DNA of 64,000 bases from Elusimicrobiota bacterium (GTDB taxonomy: Bacteria; Elusimicrobiota; Elusimicrobia; UBA1565; UBA9628): the NCBI GenBank assembly GCA_003151975.1, contig PLZD01000054.1, forward strand, positions 87,177 through 151,176, given 5' to 3'. This document shows positions 57,081-64,000 of the stretch, in pieces. The notes beneath the pieces were generated by a model. It was not told where the DNA came from and did no database searches. It was given only the letters and a program-made list of their open reading frames with translations. A program made the translations under genes and the position numbers. Numbering within the stretch: position 1 is the stretch's first letter; the number at the start of each line of letters is the position of its first letter.

Positions 57081-58978
57081 CCGCCGTCCCTCTCGAGGCA
57101 TTGCTCGTGCCAGAGCTCGAGCATCAGCAGCGCCCACAAGCGGTAGCCGTGATCGCGCCGCCCGCTTTGATGCTGGTCCCAGACCTGCGAGAGCGCTGTC
57201 TCGTTGAATATGCCTCGCCCCAGCGCCTTGCTTGAGAGCACATGTGCTTCCCAATATTTCTTGAGCGGCCCGCGGAACCATTTCCCCAGCGGAATGCCGA
57301 AGCCCATCTTGCCGCGGTTGAGGATTTCCTTGGGAAGCTTATCCTCGAACGCCTTCTTCATGATCCACTTGTGGCCGCGTAGGCCTTTGAGCTTCCAGTC
57401 GCCGGACATCGGAAAGACGAGCTCGACGAACTCGTGGTCGAGCAAAGGCGAGCGGCCCTCGAGCGAGGCGGCCATGGTGGCGATGTCGATCTTGGCCATG
57501 AGGCACTCCGGCAAGTAAGTCTTAAAATCGGCGTAGAGCAACTGGTTGATGAAGGATTCTCCCTTGCACCGCTCGAAAGCCTGGGCGAGATAGCGCTGGG
57601 CCGAGCCGCGGCCTGAGCCGAGCCTGTCCGAAAACTCCGGCGTGTAGAGGCCTTCCTTGTCCTCCTCGGAGAAATAGCCGACCATCTTGAGATGGCGCTT
57701 CGGCACATCGGAGAATAGCGCGGACCGAAGGAATCTTTTCAGGCGCCAGGTAAAGCCGTACGGCGCGTTGTATTCGGGCATCCATTCCGCCCCGGCCCTC
57801 AGTGCGGCGCGCGCCGGGGCGGGCAGCACGTCGAACTGCTTGGCGAGCTTCATCGCGAAATAGCGGATGTAGCCAGCGAAATTCTCGTCGCCGCCGTCGC
57901 CGTTCAAGGCGACCGTCACGAATTTACGCGTCTCGCGCGCGACGTAGTAAGAAGGCAGCGCCGAGGCGTCCGCGAAGGGTTCGCCGTAATGCCAGGCGAG
58001 CTTCGGCAGCACGTCGGCCATCTCGGACTTCACGATGAACTCGGTGTGGTCGGTCGCGTATCTCTGCGCCACGAGCTTGGCGAATTTCAGCTCGGAGAAC
58101 TCCTCTTCCTCGAAGCCGATCGAGAAAGTCTTCACGGGACGCGTCGATTGTTCGGCCATGAGCGCCACGATGATCGACGAGTCGACACCGCCCGATAGAA
58201 ACGCGCCCAACGGAACATCCGAAATCATCCGCAGACGGACCGATTCCTTGAGCTTGTCGACGATGAGCGCCTGAGCTTCCTCAATGTCGGTCGTGGCCGG
58301 CTTCTTGCCGAGCGGCAAGTCCCAATAGCGCTCGACGACGACCTTGCCGTCCTGGTAGGTCAGCGTGTGGCCGGGAGGCAGTTTCTTGGCGCGCGCGTAG
58401 ATCGTTCCCGGAGACGGGATGTATTGAAGCGACAGAAATTGGTCGAGCGCCTCGGGGTCCATCTCGCGCGAAAGGCCCCAGACAAAAAGGGTGCGCAATT
58501 CCGAGCCGAAAGCGAAATAGCCCGGCTCATCCGCATAGACCAGCGGCTTCTTGCCGATGCGGTCGCGCGCCAGGAACAGACGCTTCTCGCGCTTGTCCCA
58601 GATCGCGAAGGCAAACATCCCGCGCAGGTGCGAGACGCAGCCGGCGCCGTGGTCCTGGTAGAGCGCGAGGATGGCCTCCGTGTCGGTCGCGGTCTTAAAG
58701 GAGTGGCCGCGCGCTTCGAGCTTCTTGCGCAGTTCTAGATAATTGTAAATCTCGCCGTTGAAGACGATCCAATAGCGGTCGTCGGCGTAGGAGATGGGCT
58801 GGTGGCCCGTGTTGAGGTCGATAATCGCCAAGCGCCGCATCGCCAGGCCCACGGCGCCGTCGATGTGGTACCCTTCGTCGTCGGGCCCGCGGTGCGTGAT
58901 CAAGGTGTTAGCCTTGCGTAGAAGGCCTTCGTCGACCTTCCCGCCGTCCTTGCGCACGACACCCGTGATGCCGCACAT
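57077..58978 (-). CDS. asnB: Glutamine-hydrolysing asparagine synthase-type amidotransferase
   Basis: A 633-residue AsnB-family enzyme. The N-terminal glutaminase domain starts M-C-G-I-T-G-V-V (Cys2 nucleophile), with R-G-P-D-D-E-G and F-N-G-E-I-Y-N-Y. The synthetase domain has L-G-A-F-L-S-G-G-V-D-S-S (PPi loop) and N-G-D-G-G-D-E-N-F-A-G-Y. Glycan loci often carry AsnB paralogues that amidate uronic acids. The NDP-sugar dehydrogenase across the divergent promoter makes that plausible here, but true asparagine synthesis cannot be excluded. It lies 5 nt after the flippase gene. Confidence 0.94.
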   Translation of the reverse strand: MCGITGVVRKDGGKVDEGLLRKANTLITHRGPDDEGYHIDGAVGLAMRRLAIIDLNTGHQPISYADDRYWIVFNGEIYNYLELRKKLEARGHSFKTATDTEAILALYQDHGAGCVSHLRGMFAFAIWDKREKRLFLARDRIGKKPLVYADEPGYFAFGSELRTLFVWGLSREMDPEALDQFLSLQYIPSPGTIYARAKKLPPGHTLTYQDGKVVVERYWDLPLGKKPATTDIEEAQALIVDKLKESVRLRMISDVPLGAFLSGGVDSSIIVALMAEQSTRPVKTFSIGFEEEEFSELKFAKLVAQRYATDHTEFIVKSEMADVLPKLAWHYGEPFADASALPSYYVARETRKFVTVALNGDGGDENFAGYIRYFAMKLAKQFDVLPAPARAALRAGAEWMPEYNAPYGFTWRLKRFLRSALFSDVPKRHLKMVGYFSEEDKEGLYTPEFSDRLGSGRGSAQRYLAQAFERCKGESFINQLLYADFKTYLPECLMAKIDIATMAASLEGRSPLLDHEFVELVFPMSGDWKLKGLRGHKWIMKKAFEDKLPKEILNRGKMGFGIPLGKWFRGPLKKYWEAHVLSSKALGRGIFNETALSQVWDQHQSGRRDHGYRLWALLMLELWHEQCLERDGG

Positions 58979-58983
58979 GGAGC

Positions 58984-60522
58984 TTAGACTCCCCCCAGCG
59001 CCGAGGGTTCCTCGGTGGGAACCGGTTGGCGGCTCAGCAGCGCTTTCAAGAACTGCTTATCGTCGAAATCGAGCAGGAACCAGGTCGAGCCGTAGTAAAG
59101 CCCAAGACCCAGGGCCACCACGGCGATGAGCCGCGTCCAATCCTGCACGAGAGGGTGCGCGGGGAACACAAAAAGGGTCAGCACCAGGGCGCTGGCGACC
59201 GGCGCGTAGAGCGCCTCGCGCATGTAGCGCCCTTCGGCCAGCCGCAGGACGGCCGTGTGCAGCCACAGAAGATAAAGGATCGTAGGCGCCGCCTGCGCGA
59301 TCAGAGAGCCCCAGGCCACGCCCAAGATTCCGTAGCGCGGGATGAGAATCTTCCAAGCCAGCAGCGAGATCACGGCCTGCGACCAGATCATGACCGTCAT
59401 CGCCCACGGCTTTCCGCGGCTGCAGACGACCGCGTTGGGAATCGCGTTCATGATGAAGAAGAGCTTGGCCAGCACGACGAGCCGCGCGGGCCAGACGCCG
59501 CGGTCGCCGAACTCGCCGCCCAGCCACAAAGTCAAGAACTGCGGCATCAGCACGAAGAGCATGATCAACGCGGGCAGCACGGCCCACAACAGGAAGCGCG
59601 AGGACTTCAGATACATCCGCACAAGCGCCTCGTGCGCGCCGTGGCCGTGAAGCTCAGACATCATGGGAAGCACCACCGCCGAAACGACCACTCCCATGAC
59701 TTGCACGCGCTGCAAAAGACCCGAGGGCACCGAGTAGAGCGTCAGGTCCGAGAGCGAGGTGCCGCGCGCCAGGAAGATTTTGTCGAACTGGAACGTCACG
59801 ACCCAAGCGACCAAAGAGAGCCACATGCTGGCGCCGTAGTCGCGAAACGCCGGAAAGCTCAACCCCCGCCCCGCGGCCCGGCCATGATAGGGCTGCAAGA
59901 GCGCCCAGACCGCCGAGAGCCCGGCCGCGGCGGCCGCGGCTGTTAACGCAACGTACCACAATGCCGCGCCCTTGAGCCCGAATCCCCACGCGACCGCGGC
60001 CGCGGCGCCGAACGGCATGACCGCGTTTTGAAGCCCCGAGACGGCGTTGTACCAATCGAAGCGCTGAAGCCCCTGCAAAGTCGAGCCCGCGAAAGAGACG
60101 AGCGCCGCGAGCACCGCGCCCGAGGCCGCGCAGCGCAAGACGAAGCCCGCCTGCGGCAAAAGCTCGCGCGGCACGTGGAAAAGCCGGAAGGCGAAGAACT
60201 CAGAGGCGAAAAACAGCGCGATCGCCGCCGGCACGACGCCCAAAGCGTGAAAGGCCAGCGAATAGCCCAGCGTGTCCTTGAGCGCGCGGCCGTCGCTCGC
60301 GCCGTGATGCTCCGCCACGAACTTGATGGTGGCGTCGGCTGCTCCGAAGGTGAAGAGCAGCAGGTAGCTTGCCACCGTGCTGAGCAGGATGTAGAGCCCG
60401 TACTCGGTCTGGCCGAGGTGCCTGACGAGATAGGGGATGAAAAGGAAGTTTGCCGCGGCCACGACGATCTGGCCCAGCATGTTCCAACTGACATTGCGCG
60501 CGAAGCGATGGGCTTTGCTCAC
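58984..60522 (-). CDS. Wzx-type polysaccharide flippase (MOP superfamily)
   Basis: A 512-residue membrane protein with about 12-14 TM helices, typical of Wzx/RfbX oligosaccharide flippases. The start R-N-V-S-W-N-M-L-G-Q-I-V-V-A-A-A-N-F-L and Y-L-V-R-H-L-G-Q-T-E-Y-G-L-Y (the P/G-E-Y-G block) are family hallmarks. G-L-Q-R-F-D-W-Y-N-A and the repeated G-L in helix 10 fit as well. It translocates undecaprenyl-diphosphate-linked repeat units to the periplasm. GTG 60522 is chosen: it begins S-K-A-H-R-F-A-R-N-V and follows a promoter-like element; an in-frame ATG at 60576 would overlap the divergent start. Confidence 0.92.
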   Translation of the reverse strand: MSKAHRFARNVSWNMLGQIVVAAANFLFIPYLVRHLGQTEYGLYILLSTVASYLLLFTFGAADATIKFVAEHHGASDGRALKDTLGYSLAFHALGVVPAAIALFFASEFFAFRLFHVPRELLPQAGFVLRCAASGAVLAALVSFAGSTLQGLQRFDWYNAVSGLQNAVMPFGAAAAVAWGFGLKGAALWYVALTAAAAAAGLSAVWALLQPYHGRAAGRGLSFPAFRDYGASMWLSLVAWVVTFQFDKIFLARGTSLSDLTLYSVPSGLLQRVQVMGVVVSAVVLPMMSELHGHGAHEALVRMYLKSSRFLLWAVLPALIMLFVLMPQFLTLWLGGEFGDRGVWPARLVVLAKLFFIMNAIPNAVVCSRGKPWAMTVMIWSQAVISLLAWKILIPRYGILGVAWGSLIAQAAPTILYLLWLHTAVLRLAEGRYMREALYAPVASALVLTLFVFPAHPLVQDWTRLIAVVALGLGLYYGSTWFLLDFDDKQFLKALLSRQPVPTEEPSALGGV

Positions 60523-60537
60523 TGAGGACCCAAGGGT

Positions 60538-60566
60538 ATGATACCGTAAAATTAGTATATTCACAA
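60538..60566 (-). promoter_or_regulatory. Promoter of the Wzx operon
   Basis: On the minus strand TTGTGA (60561-60566), a 17-nt spacer, TATCAT (60538-60543), then 15 nt to the GTG at 60522. The -35 overlaps the divergent gene's -10 candidate, so the two promoters would compete. GGTATGATACC here is an inverted repeat with one central base. Confidence 0.4.
60556..60561 (+). promoter_or_regulatory. -10-like TATATT before the NDP-sugar dehydrogenase gene
   Basis: TATATT (5 of 6) ends 8 nt before the ATG at 60570. No -35 was found at standard spacing. It fits the short-leader pattern. Confidence 0.33.
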
Positions 60567-60569
60567 AAG

Positions 60570-61769
60570 ATGCCATCCAAGACTCCCGATATCGCGATTG
60601 TCGGCGGCGCCGGACACGTCGGCCTGCCCCTAGCGCTGGTCTTCGCCTCCAAGGGACGGCGCGTGCTGGCTTACGACATTAATAAGGAGGCGCTCAGGAA
60701 GATCGGCCGCGGGCACATGCCGTTCATGGAGCGGGGCGCGGCCCCTCTGCTCAAAAAGGCGCTGGCCAAGAAGACGTTGCTGCTGTCCTCGAACCCCAAG
60801 GACCTCAAGGGCGTCCCATCTCTCATCGTCACCACGGGAACTCCGGTAGACGAGTTTCTCAACCCGCAGGTCGCCGACATGCTCGCGGTCTTCGAGTCGC
60901 TCTCGCCGGTGCTGTCCGAGGGCCAGTTGATCGTGCTGCGCTCGACGGTCTACCCCGGAACCACGGAATGGCTCGCCCGCACGCTCGCCCGCGGCGGCAA
61001 GCGCCCGGCGCTGGCCTACTGCCCCGAGCGCATCGTCGAAGGCCACGCCATCGACGAGCTGCAAAAATTGCCGCAGATCGTCAGCGGCGTCACGCCCGAC
61101 GCCGAGGCCAAAGCCGCGGCCCTGTTTTCCATCATCGCGCCCGAGGTCGTGCGCACCAAGCCCGCCGAGGCCGAGTTTGCCAAGCTCTTCTCCAACGCCT
61201 ACCGCTACATTCAATTTGCCATCTCGAACCAGCTCTACATGGTCGCCAACTCCGCGGGCCTCGACTACTACCGCATACTTCACGCGATGAAGCATCACTA
61301 CGATCGCATGGCCGACCTTCCCAAGGCGGGTTTCGCCGCGGGGCCCTGCCTGTTCAAGGACACGATGCAGCTCTCGGCTTTCTACCGCCATCAGTTCTCG
61401 CTCGGGCAGACCGCCATGCTCGTCAACGAAGGCCTGCCGCTCTATCTCATCTCGCAAATCAGCCGCCGCCACGACCTCTCCGGCATGACCGTCGGGATTC
61501 TGGGCATGGCATTCAAAGCCGACAGCGACGACCCGCGCTCCTCTCTGAGCTACAAGCTTAAGAAGGAGCTGCGCTTTCGCGCGCGCGCCGTGCTGACCAC
61601 CGACCCGCATGTCCAGGACGATCCCGATCTCAAGCCGCTCGACGAGGTGATCCGCCAATCCGATCTCCTTTTCCTCAGCGCTCCGCACGCCGAGTACCGC
61701 GGCCTCGACCTCAAGGGCAAGCCCGTCGTCGACATCTGGAATTTCTTCGGCAAGGGCGCGCTCGTCTAA
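60570..61769 (+). CDS. UDP-glucose/GDP-mannose dehydrogenase family enzyme (NDP-uronate forming)
   Basis: A 399-residue NAD-dependent four-electron dehydrogenase. Rossmann start I-A-I-V-G-G-A-G-H-V-G-L-P-L-A; S-T-V-Y-P-G-T-T; Y-C-P-E-R-I-V-E-G; E-F-A-K-L-F-S-N-A-Y-R-Y. The catalytic Cys260 lies in A-G-P-C-L-F-K-D-T, followed by L-G-M-A-F-K-A-D-S-D-D-P-R-S-S. It oxidises a UDP- (or GDP-) hexose or HexNAc at C6 to the uronic acid. The Y-C-P-E-R block suits the WecC/WbpA-like group. It is first in the operon with a Gfo/Idh oxidoreductase, an SDR and a C-methyltransferase. Confidence 0.94.
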   Translation: MPSKTPDIAIVGGAGHVGLPLALVFASKGRRVLAYDINKEALRKIGRGHMPFMERGAAPLLKKALAKKTLLLSSNPKDLKGVPSLIVTTGTPVDEFLNPQVADMLAVFESLSPVLSEGQLIVLRSTVYPGTTEWLARTLARGGKRPALAYCPERIVEGHAIDELQKLPQIVSGVTPDAEAKAAALFSIIAPEVVRTKPAEAEFAKLFSNAYRYIQFAISNQLYMVANSAGLDYYRILHAMKHHYDRMADLPKAGFAAGPCLFKDTMQLSAFYRHQFSLGQTAMLVNEGLPLYLISQISRRHDLSGMTVGILGMAFKADSDDPRSSLSYKLKKELRFRARAVLTTDPHVQDDPDLKPLDEVIRQSDLLFLSAPHAEYRGLDLKGKPVVDIWNFFGKGALV

Positions 61770-61770
61770 G

Positions 61771-62745
61771 ATGCCTGCGCGCGTCGCGATCGTCGGCCGT
61801 CAGTTCGGCAGCCGCGTGCTGGCCAAGGCCTTCGCTGACGCCGGCGCCCACATCGTCGGGCTTGCCGGCGGCGACGACTGGAAGGACCTCGTAAGGCTTG
61901 CCGGCATCGACGCGGTCGCCATCTCCGTGCCGGGCGGTGCGCAGAAAGCGGTCGCTCTCGAGGCGCTGAAAGCGGGCAAGGCGATTTTTTGCGAGAAACC
62001 ACTGGCCGAAAATCTCGATTCGGCGCGCGAGATCGCCGCGGCGGCGAGGCGCTCGAAGCGTCCCGCGGTCATCGACTTCGAATTCCCCGAAACGACGGCT
62101 TGGACCCTCGCCGAGAAATTCTCCCACGGAAAGCTGGGGCGATTGCGCCATGCTTCCATCGTCTGGCAGATCGAGACCTACGCCAACGTCCACCGCACGA
62201 ACAACTGGAAGCGCAGGAACGCCTCCGGCGGCGGCACGCTCAACAACTTCGGCTCGCACCTGTTCCACAACGTCGAGTGGCTCTTCGGAAGGATTACCGA
62301 GATCTCGGCCCGCGTCCTTCACGACGGCCCCGGCGACGTCAGCGCCGAGATGATCCTCTCGCTAAAAAATGGCGCGACGGTCTCGGTCTCCTTGGCCGCC
62401 GACGCTTTTCTGGGTTCGGGCCATCGCCTCGAGGCCTACGGTTCGACGGGCTCCTTCATCCTCGACAATCCCCACGCCGATTACATGACGGGCTGGAGCC
62501 TGAGAACCGCGACGCGCAAAAGCCCGAAGTGGAAGCTCATCGTTAAAGGCCGCGCCGCCTTCAAGGGCGAGGATGGACGGATCAAGCCTATCTCGCGGCT
62601 GGCCAAGCGTTTTCTAGAGGCCGTCGCCGCCCGCGGCAAGGCCGAACCGTCGGTGGCCGCCGGCCTGCGCGCGCAGACGCTCATCGACGCCGCGCGCCGC
62701 TCCGACAGACTCAAGCGCGCCGTCAAGGTTCCCCATGGCCGCTAA
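61771..62745 (+). CDS. Gfo/Idh/MocA family oxidoreductase
   Basis: A 324-residue NAD(P)-dependent sugar oxidoreductase. It has an N-terminal Rossmann fold (V-A-I-V-G-R-Q-F-G-S-R), A-I-F-C-E-K-P-L-A-E (catalytic Lys of the E-K-P motif), and N-A-S-G-G-G-T-L-N-N-F-G-S-H-L-F-H. It lies 1 nt after the uronate dehydrogenase. WbpB-type enzymes oxidise C3 of a UDP-GlcNAcA, which would fit, but the closest subfamily is not clear. It overlaps the next SDR by 11 bp. Confidence 0.92.
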   Translation: MPARVAIVGRQFGSRVLAKAFADAGAHIVGLAGGDDWKDLVRLAGIDAVAISVPGGAQKAVALEALKAGKAIFCEKPLAENLDSAREIAAAARRSKRPAVIDFEFPETTAWTLAEKFSHGKLGRLRHASIVWQIETYANVHRTNNWKRRNASGGGTLNNFGSHLFHNVEWLFGRITEISARVLHDGPGDVSAEMILSLKNGATVSVSLAADAFLGSGHRLEAYGSTGSFILDNPHADYMTGWSLRTATRKSPKWKLIVKGRAAFKGEDGRIKPISRLAKRFLEAVAARGKAEPSVAAGLRAQTLIDAARRSDRLKRAVKVPHGR

Positions 62746-63691
62746 GACCGTTCTCGTCACCGGCGGCTCGGGCTTTTTGGGAGCGGCGCTCGTCAAACGC
62801 CTGAGCGCGTCGGGCCAGCGCGTGCGCGTCTTCGACAATTTTTTTCGAGGCCTTCCGGAACGGCTCAAGGGCCTTAAGAACGTCGAGCTCGTGCAAGGCG
62901 ACGTTCGCGACCCTAAGTCAGTGCTGCGCGCCGCGCGCGGCGCCTTCCGCATCTGGCACCTGGCCTTCGTCAACGGCACGCGCTATTTCTATGAGCAGCC
63001 GGGCTTGGTCCTGGAGGTCGGCGTCAAAGGCATGGTCAACGTGCTCGACGCGGCCCTTGCGGCCGGAACCCAGGAGCTCATCGTAGCCTCTAGCTCCGAG
63101 GTCTACCAAACGCCGCTCGTCGTGCCCACGCCGGAGGAAGTGCCGCTCGTCATTCCCAATCCCTGGAACCCGCGCTACTCATACGCCGCCGGCAAGATCA
63201 TCACCGAAATGCTCGCGCTGCACGGCGCGCGGGGCATTAAGCGCGTCGTGCTTTTCCGCCCGCACAACGTGTACGGCCCCGACATGGGCCGCGAGCACGT
63301 GATCCCCCAGCTCTCGCTCAAGATCAAGGGGCTTTGCGCCAAAGAGCACGGGAGCGTGCGGCTGACCGTGCAAGGCACGGGTGCTGAGACCCGTTCATTC
63401 GTCTACATCGACGATTTCACGGACGGACTCATGCTGCTCGAAAAAAAGGGACGTCATCGCTCGATCTACCACATCGGCACCCGCGAGGAGATCTCAATCA
63501 AGCGCTTAGCTGAGGCCATCGGCCGGTGCTTCGGGCGCAAAGTGATCGTCGTGCCCGGTCCCGCGGCCGAAGGCGGCACCCGCCGGCGCTGCCCCGACAC
63601 CACGAAGATCGAGAAACTCGGCTACAAGCCCAAGGTCTCCCTACGCGAAGGCCTGCTCAAGACCGTCCGTTGGTACGCCGCTCAGAAATGA
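62735..63691 (+). CDS. Extended SDR, NDP-sugar epimerase-like, intact YxxxK
   Basis: A 318-residue SDR with V-L-V-T-G-G-S-G-F-L-G-A-A, V-F-D-N-F-F-R-G, I-W-H-L-A-F-V-N-G-T, V-A-S-S-S-E-V-Y-Q-T, catalytic Y-A-A-G-K-I-I-T-E and R-P-H-N-V-Y-G-P-D-M-G-R-E. The last block resembles UDP-sugar epimerases and decarboxylases. It is third in the uronate operon and ends in an ATGA overlap with the C-methyltransferase. It is likely a C4/C5 epimerase or decarboxylase on the uronate. Confidence 0.92.
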   Translation: MAAKTVLVTGGSGFLGAALVKRLSASGQRVRVFDNFFRGLPERLKGLKNVELVQGDVRDPKSVLRAARGAFRIWHLAFVNGTRYFYEQPGLVLEVGVKGMVNVLDAALAAGTQELIVASSSEVYQTPLVVPTPEEVPLVIPNPWNPRYSYAAGKIITEMLALHGARGIKRVVLFRPHNVYGPDMGREHVIPQLSLKIKGLCAKEHGSVRLTVQGTGAETRSFVYIDDFTDGLMLLEKKGRHRSIYHIGTREEISIKRLAEAIGRCFGRKVIVVPGPAAEGGTRRRCPDTTKIEKLGYKPKVSLREGLLKTVRWYAAQK

Positions 63692-64000
63692 AGAAGGAGT
63701 TCACGAGCCGCCCCGTCCTCGCCTGCCAGCTTTGCGCGAATAAGAAGCTCGAACCCGTTTTGTTTCTCGGCTATCTGCCGCCGGTCAATCAGATGCGGAC
63801 GATCGGCGAGACGCCCGTCGAGCAGCCGAGCTACCCCGCGCAACTGCTGCGCTGCCGCCGCTGCGGGCTCTTCCAGTTGGGGCTCGTCGTGTCGGCCAAG
63901 ATCCTCTTCCCGCCGGAGTATCCCTACACAAGCGGCACGACGCGCATACTCCGGGAGAATTTCGCGGAACTGGCAACGGACTACCAGCAGATCATCGCGC
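63688..64000 (+). CDS. Sugar C-methyltransferase, zinc-binding N-terminal part (cut by window edge)
   Basis: The first ~104 residues of a protein that runs off the window. The zinc-binding module of Methyltransf_13-type C-methyltransferases is visible: C-Q-L-C (12-15) and C-R-R-C-G-L-F-Q-L-G, with F-L-G-Y-L-P-P-V-N-Q-M between. P-P-E-Y-P-Y-T-S-G-T-T follows, leading into the SAM domain. Family members (TylC3, NovU and locus homologues) methylate C3 or C5 of NDP-4-keto sugars, making branched sugars. ATG 63688 overlaps the SDR stop (ATGA). The catalytic domain is outside the window. Confidence 0.9.
   Translation, partial: MKKEFTSRPVLACQLCANKKLEPVLFLGYLPPVNQMRTIGETPVEQPSYPAQLLRCRRCGLFQLGLVVSAKILFPPEYPYTSGTTRILRENFAELATDYQQIIA

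Overview
The window is almost entirely a very large surface-polysaccharide (O-antigen or capsule type) locus from a high-GC bacterium. The gene content points to a Gram-negative (diderm) cell: an O-antigen-ligase-like protein, a Wzx-type flippase, a GT9 heptosyltransferase-like protein, GDP-heptose enzymes, CDP-dideoxyhexose enzymes and PgpA. ATG, GTG and TTG starts are all used, and ATGA/GTGA/TAATG overlaps are common. The phylum cannot be settled by eye. The mix of high GC, many GT-C membrane proteins and a TldD with a signal peptide would fit Elusimicrobiota, Acidobacteriota or Myxococcota. No rRNA, tRNA, CRISPR array, transposase, integrase or phage gene was seen. The longest stretch without a gene is 126 bp (37704-37829).

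Layout. 2-1299 (+): end of a Ser/Thr kinase and a secreted protein. 1264-7131 (-): rfbF, an RmlC-like epimerase, a reductase-dehydrase fusion, a glycosyltransferase (GT2) and an exported TldD; this is a partial CDP-3,6-dideoxyhexose pathway. 7228-14855 (-): hddA, hddC, a GT-C-like membrane protein, an O-antigen ligase with TPR, and a GT39-like protein. 14928-17438 (+): a DUF2079-Sel1 fusion. 17441-24432 (-): a GT-C-like protein, E1-alpha, E1-beta, a ColD-like dehydratase, a GDP-sugar 4,6-dehydratase and a GDP-heptose-type SDR. 24493-26346 (+): a GT-C-like protein. 26343-31287 (-): an SDR, a B12-radical-SAM enzyme, an SDR and a GT2. 31350-37418 (+): GT39-like, GT2, SDR, SDR, GT2 and a secreted ankyrin-caspase. 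37422-37703 (-): a small protein. 37830-38792 (+): an SDR. 38793-41930 (-): SDR, GT2 with membrane tail, SDR. 41986-45452 (+): methyltransferase, GT39-like, polysaccharide deacetylase. 45449-49422 (-): B12-radical-SAM enzyme, SDR, ATP-grasp, PgpA. 49484-52040 (-): a DegT-fold dehydratase-like enzyme and two GT2. 52093-56711 (+): GT9, methyltransferase, SPASM radical-SAM, MarC, FkbM methyltransferase. 56715-60522 (-): Wzx, AsnB, a small membrane protein. 60570-64000 (+): NDP-sugar dehydrogenase, Gfo/Idh oxidoreductase, SDR and a cut-off C-methyltransferase.

How the genes fit together. At least three nucleotide-sugar routes are visible. (i) CDP-glucose to a 3,6-dideoxyhexose, with the 4,6-dehydratase and the E3 reductase missing here. 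(ii) GDP-D-glycero-D-manno-heptose and its deoxygenation. (iii) An NDP-uronic acid, possibly amidated by AsnB. Many GT2, GT9 and lipid-linked GT-C/GT39 transferases, a flippase and a ligase would assemble and export the glycan.

Most notable observations. All three DegT-fold enzymes have His instead of the PLP lysine. A TPP-dependent E1 alpha/beta pair without E2 or E3 sits directly beside a C3-dehydratase and GDP-heptose genes, which suggests a branched-chain deoxy sugar. Four SDRs have lost the catalytic Tyr, and two of these flank a B12-radical-SAM enzyme. A secreted caspase is translationally coupled to a glycosyltransferase. Many transcription units have a -10-like box 5-9 nt before the start codon, suggesting leaderless mRNAs.
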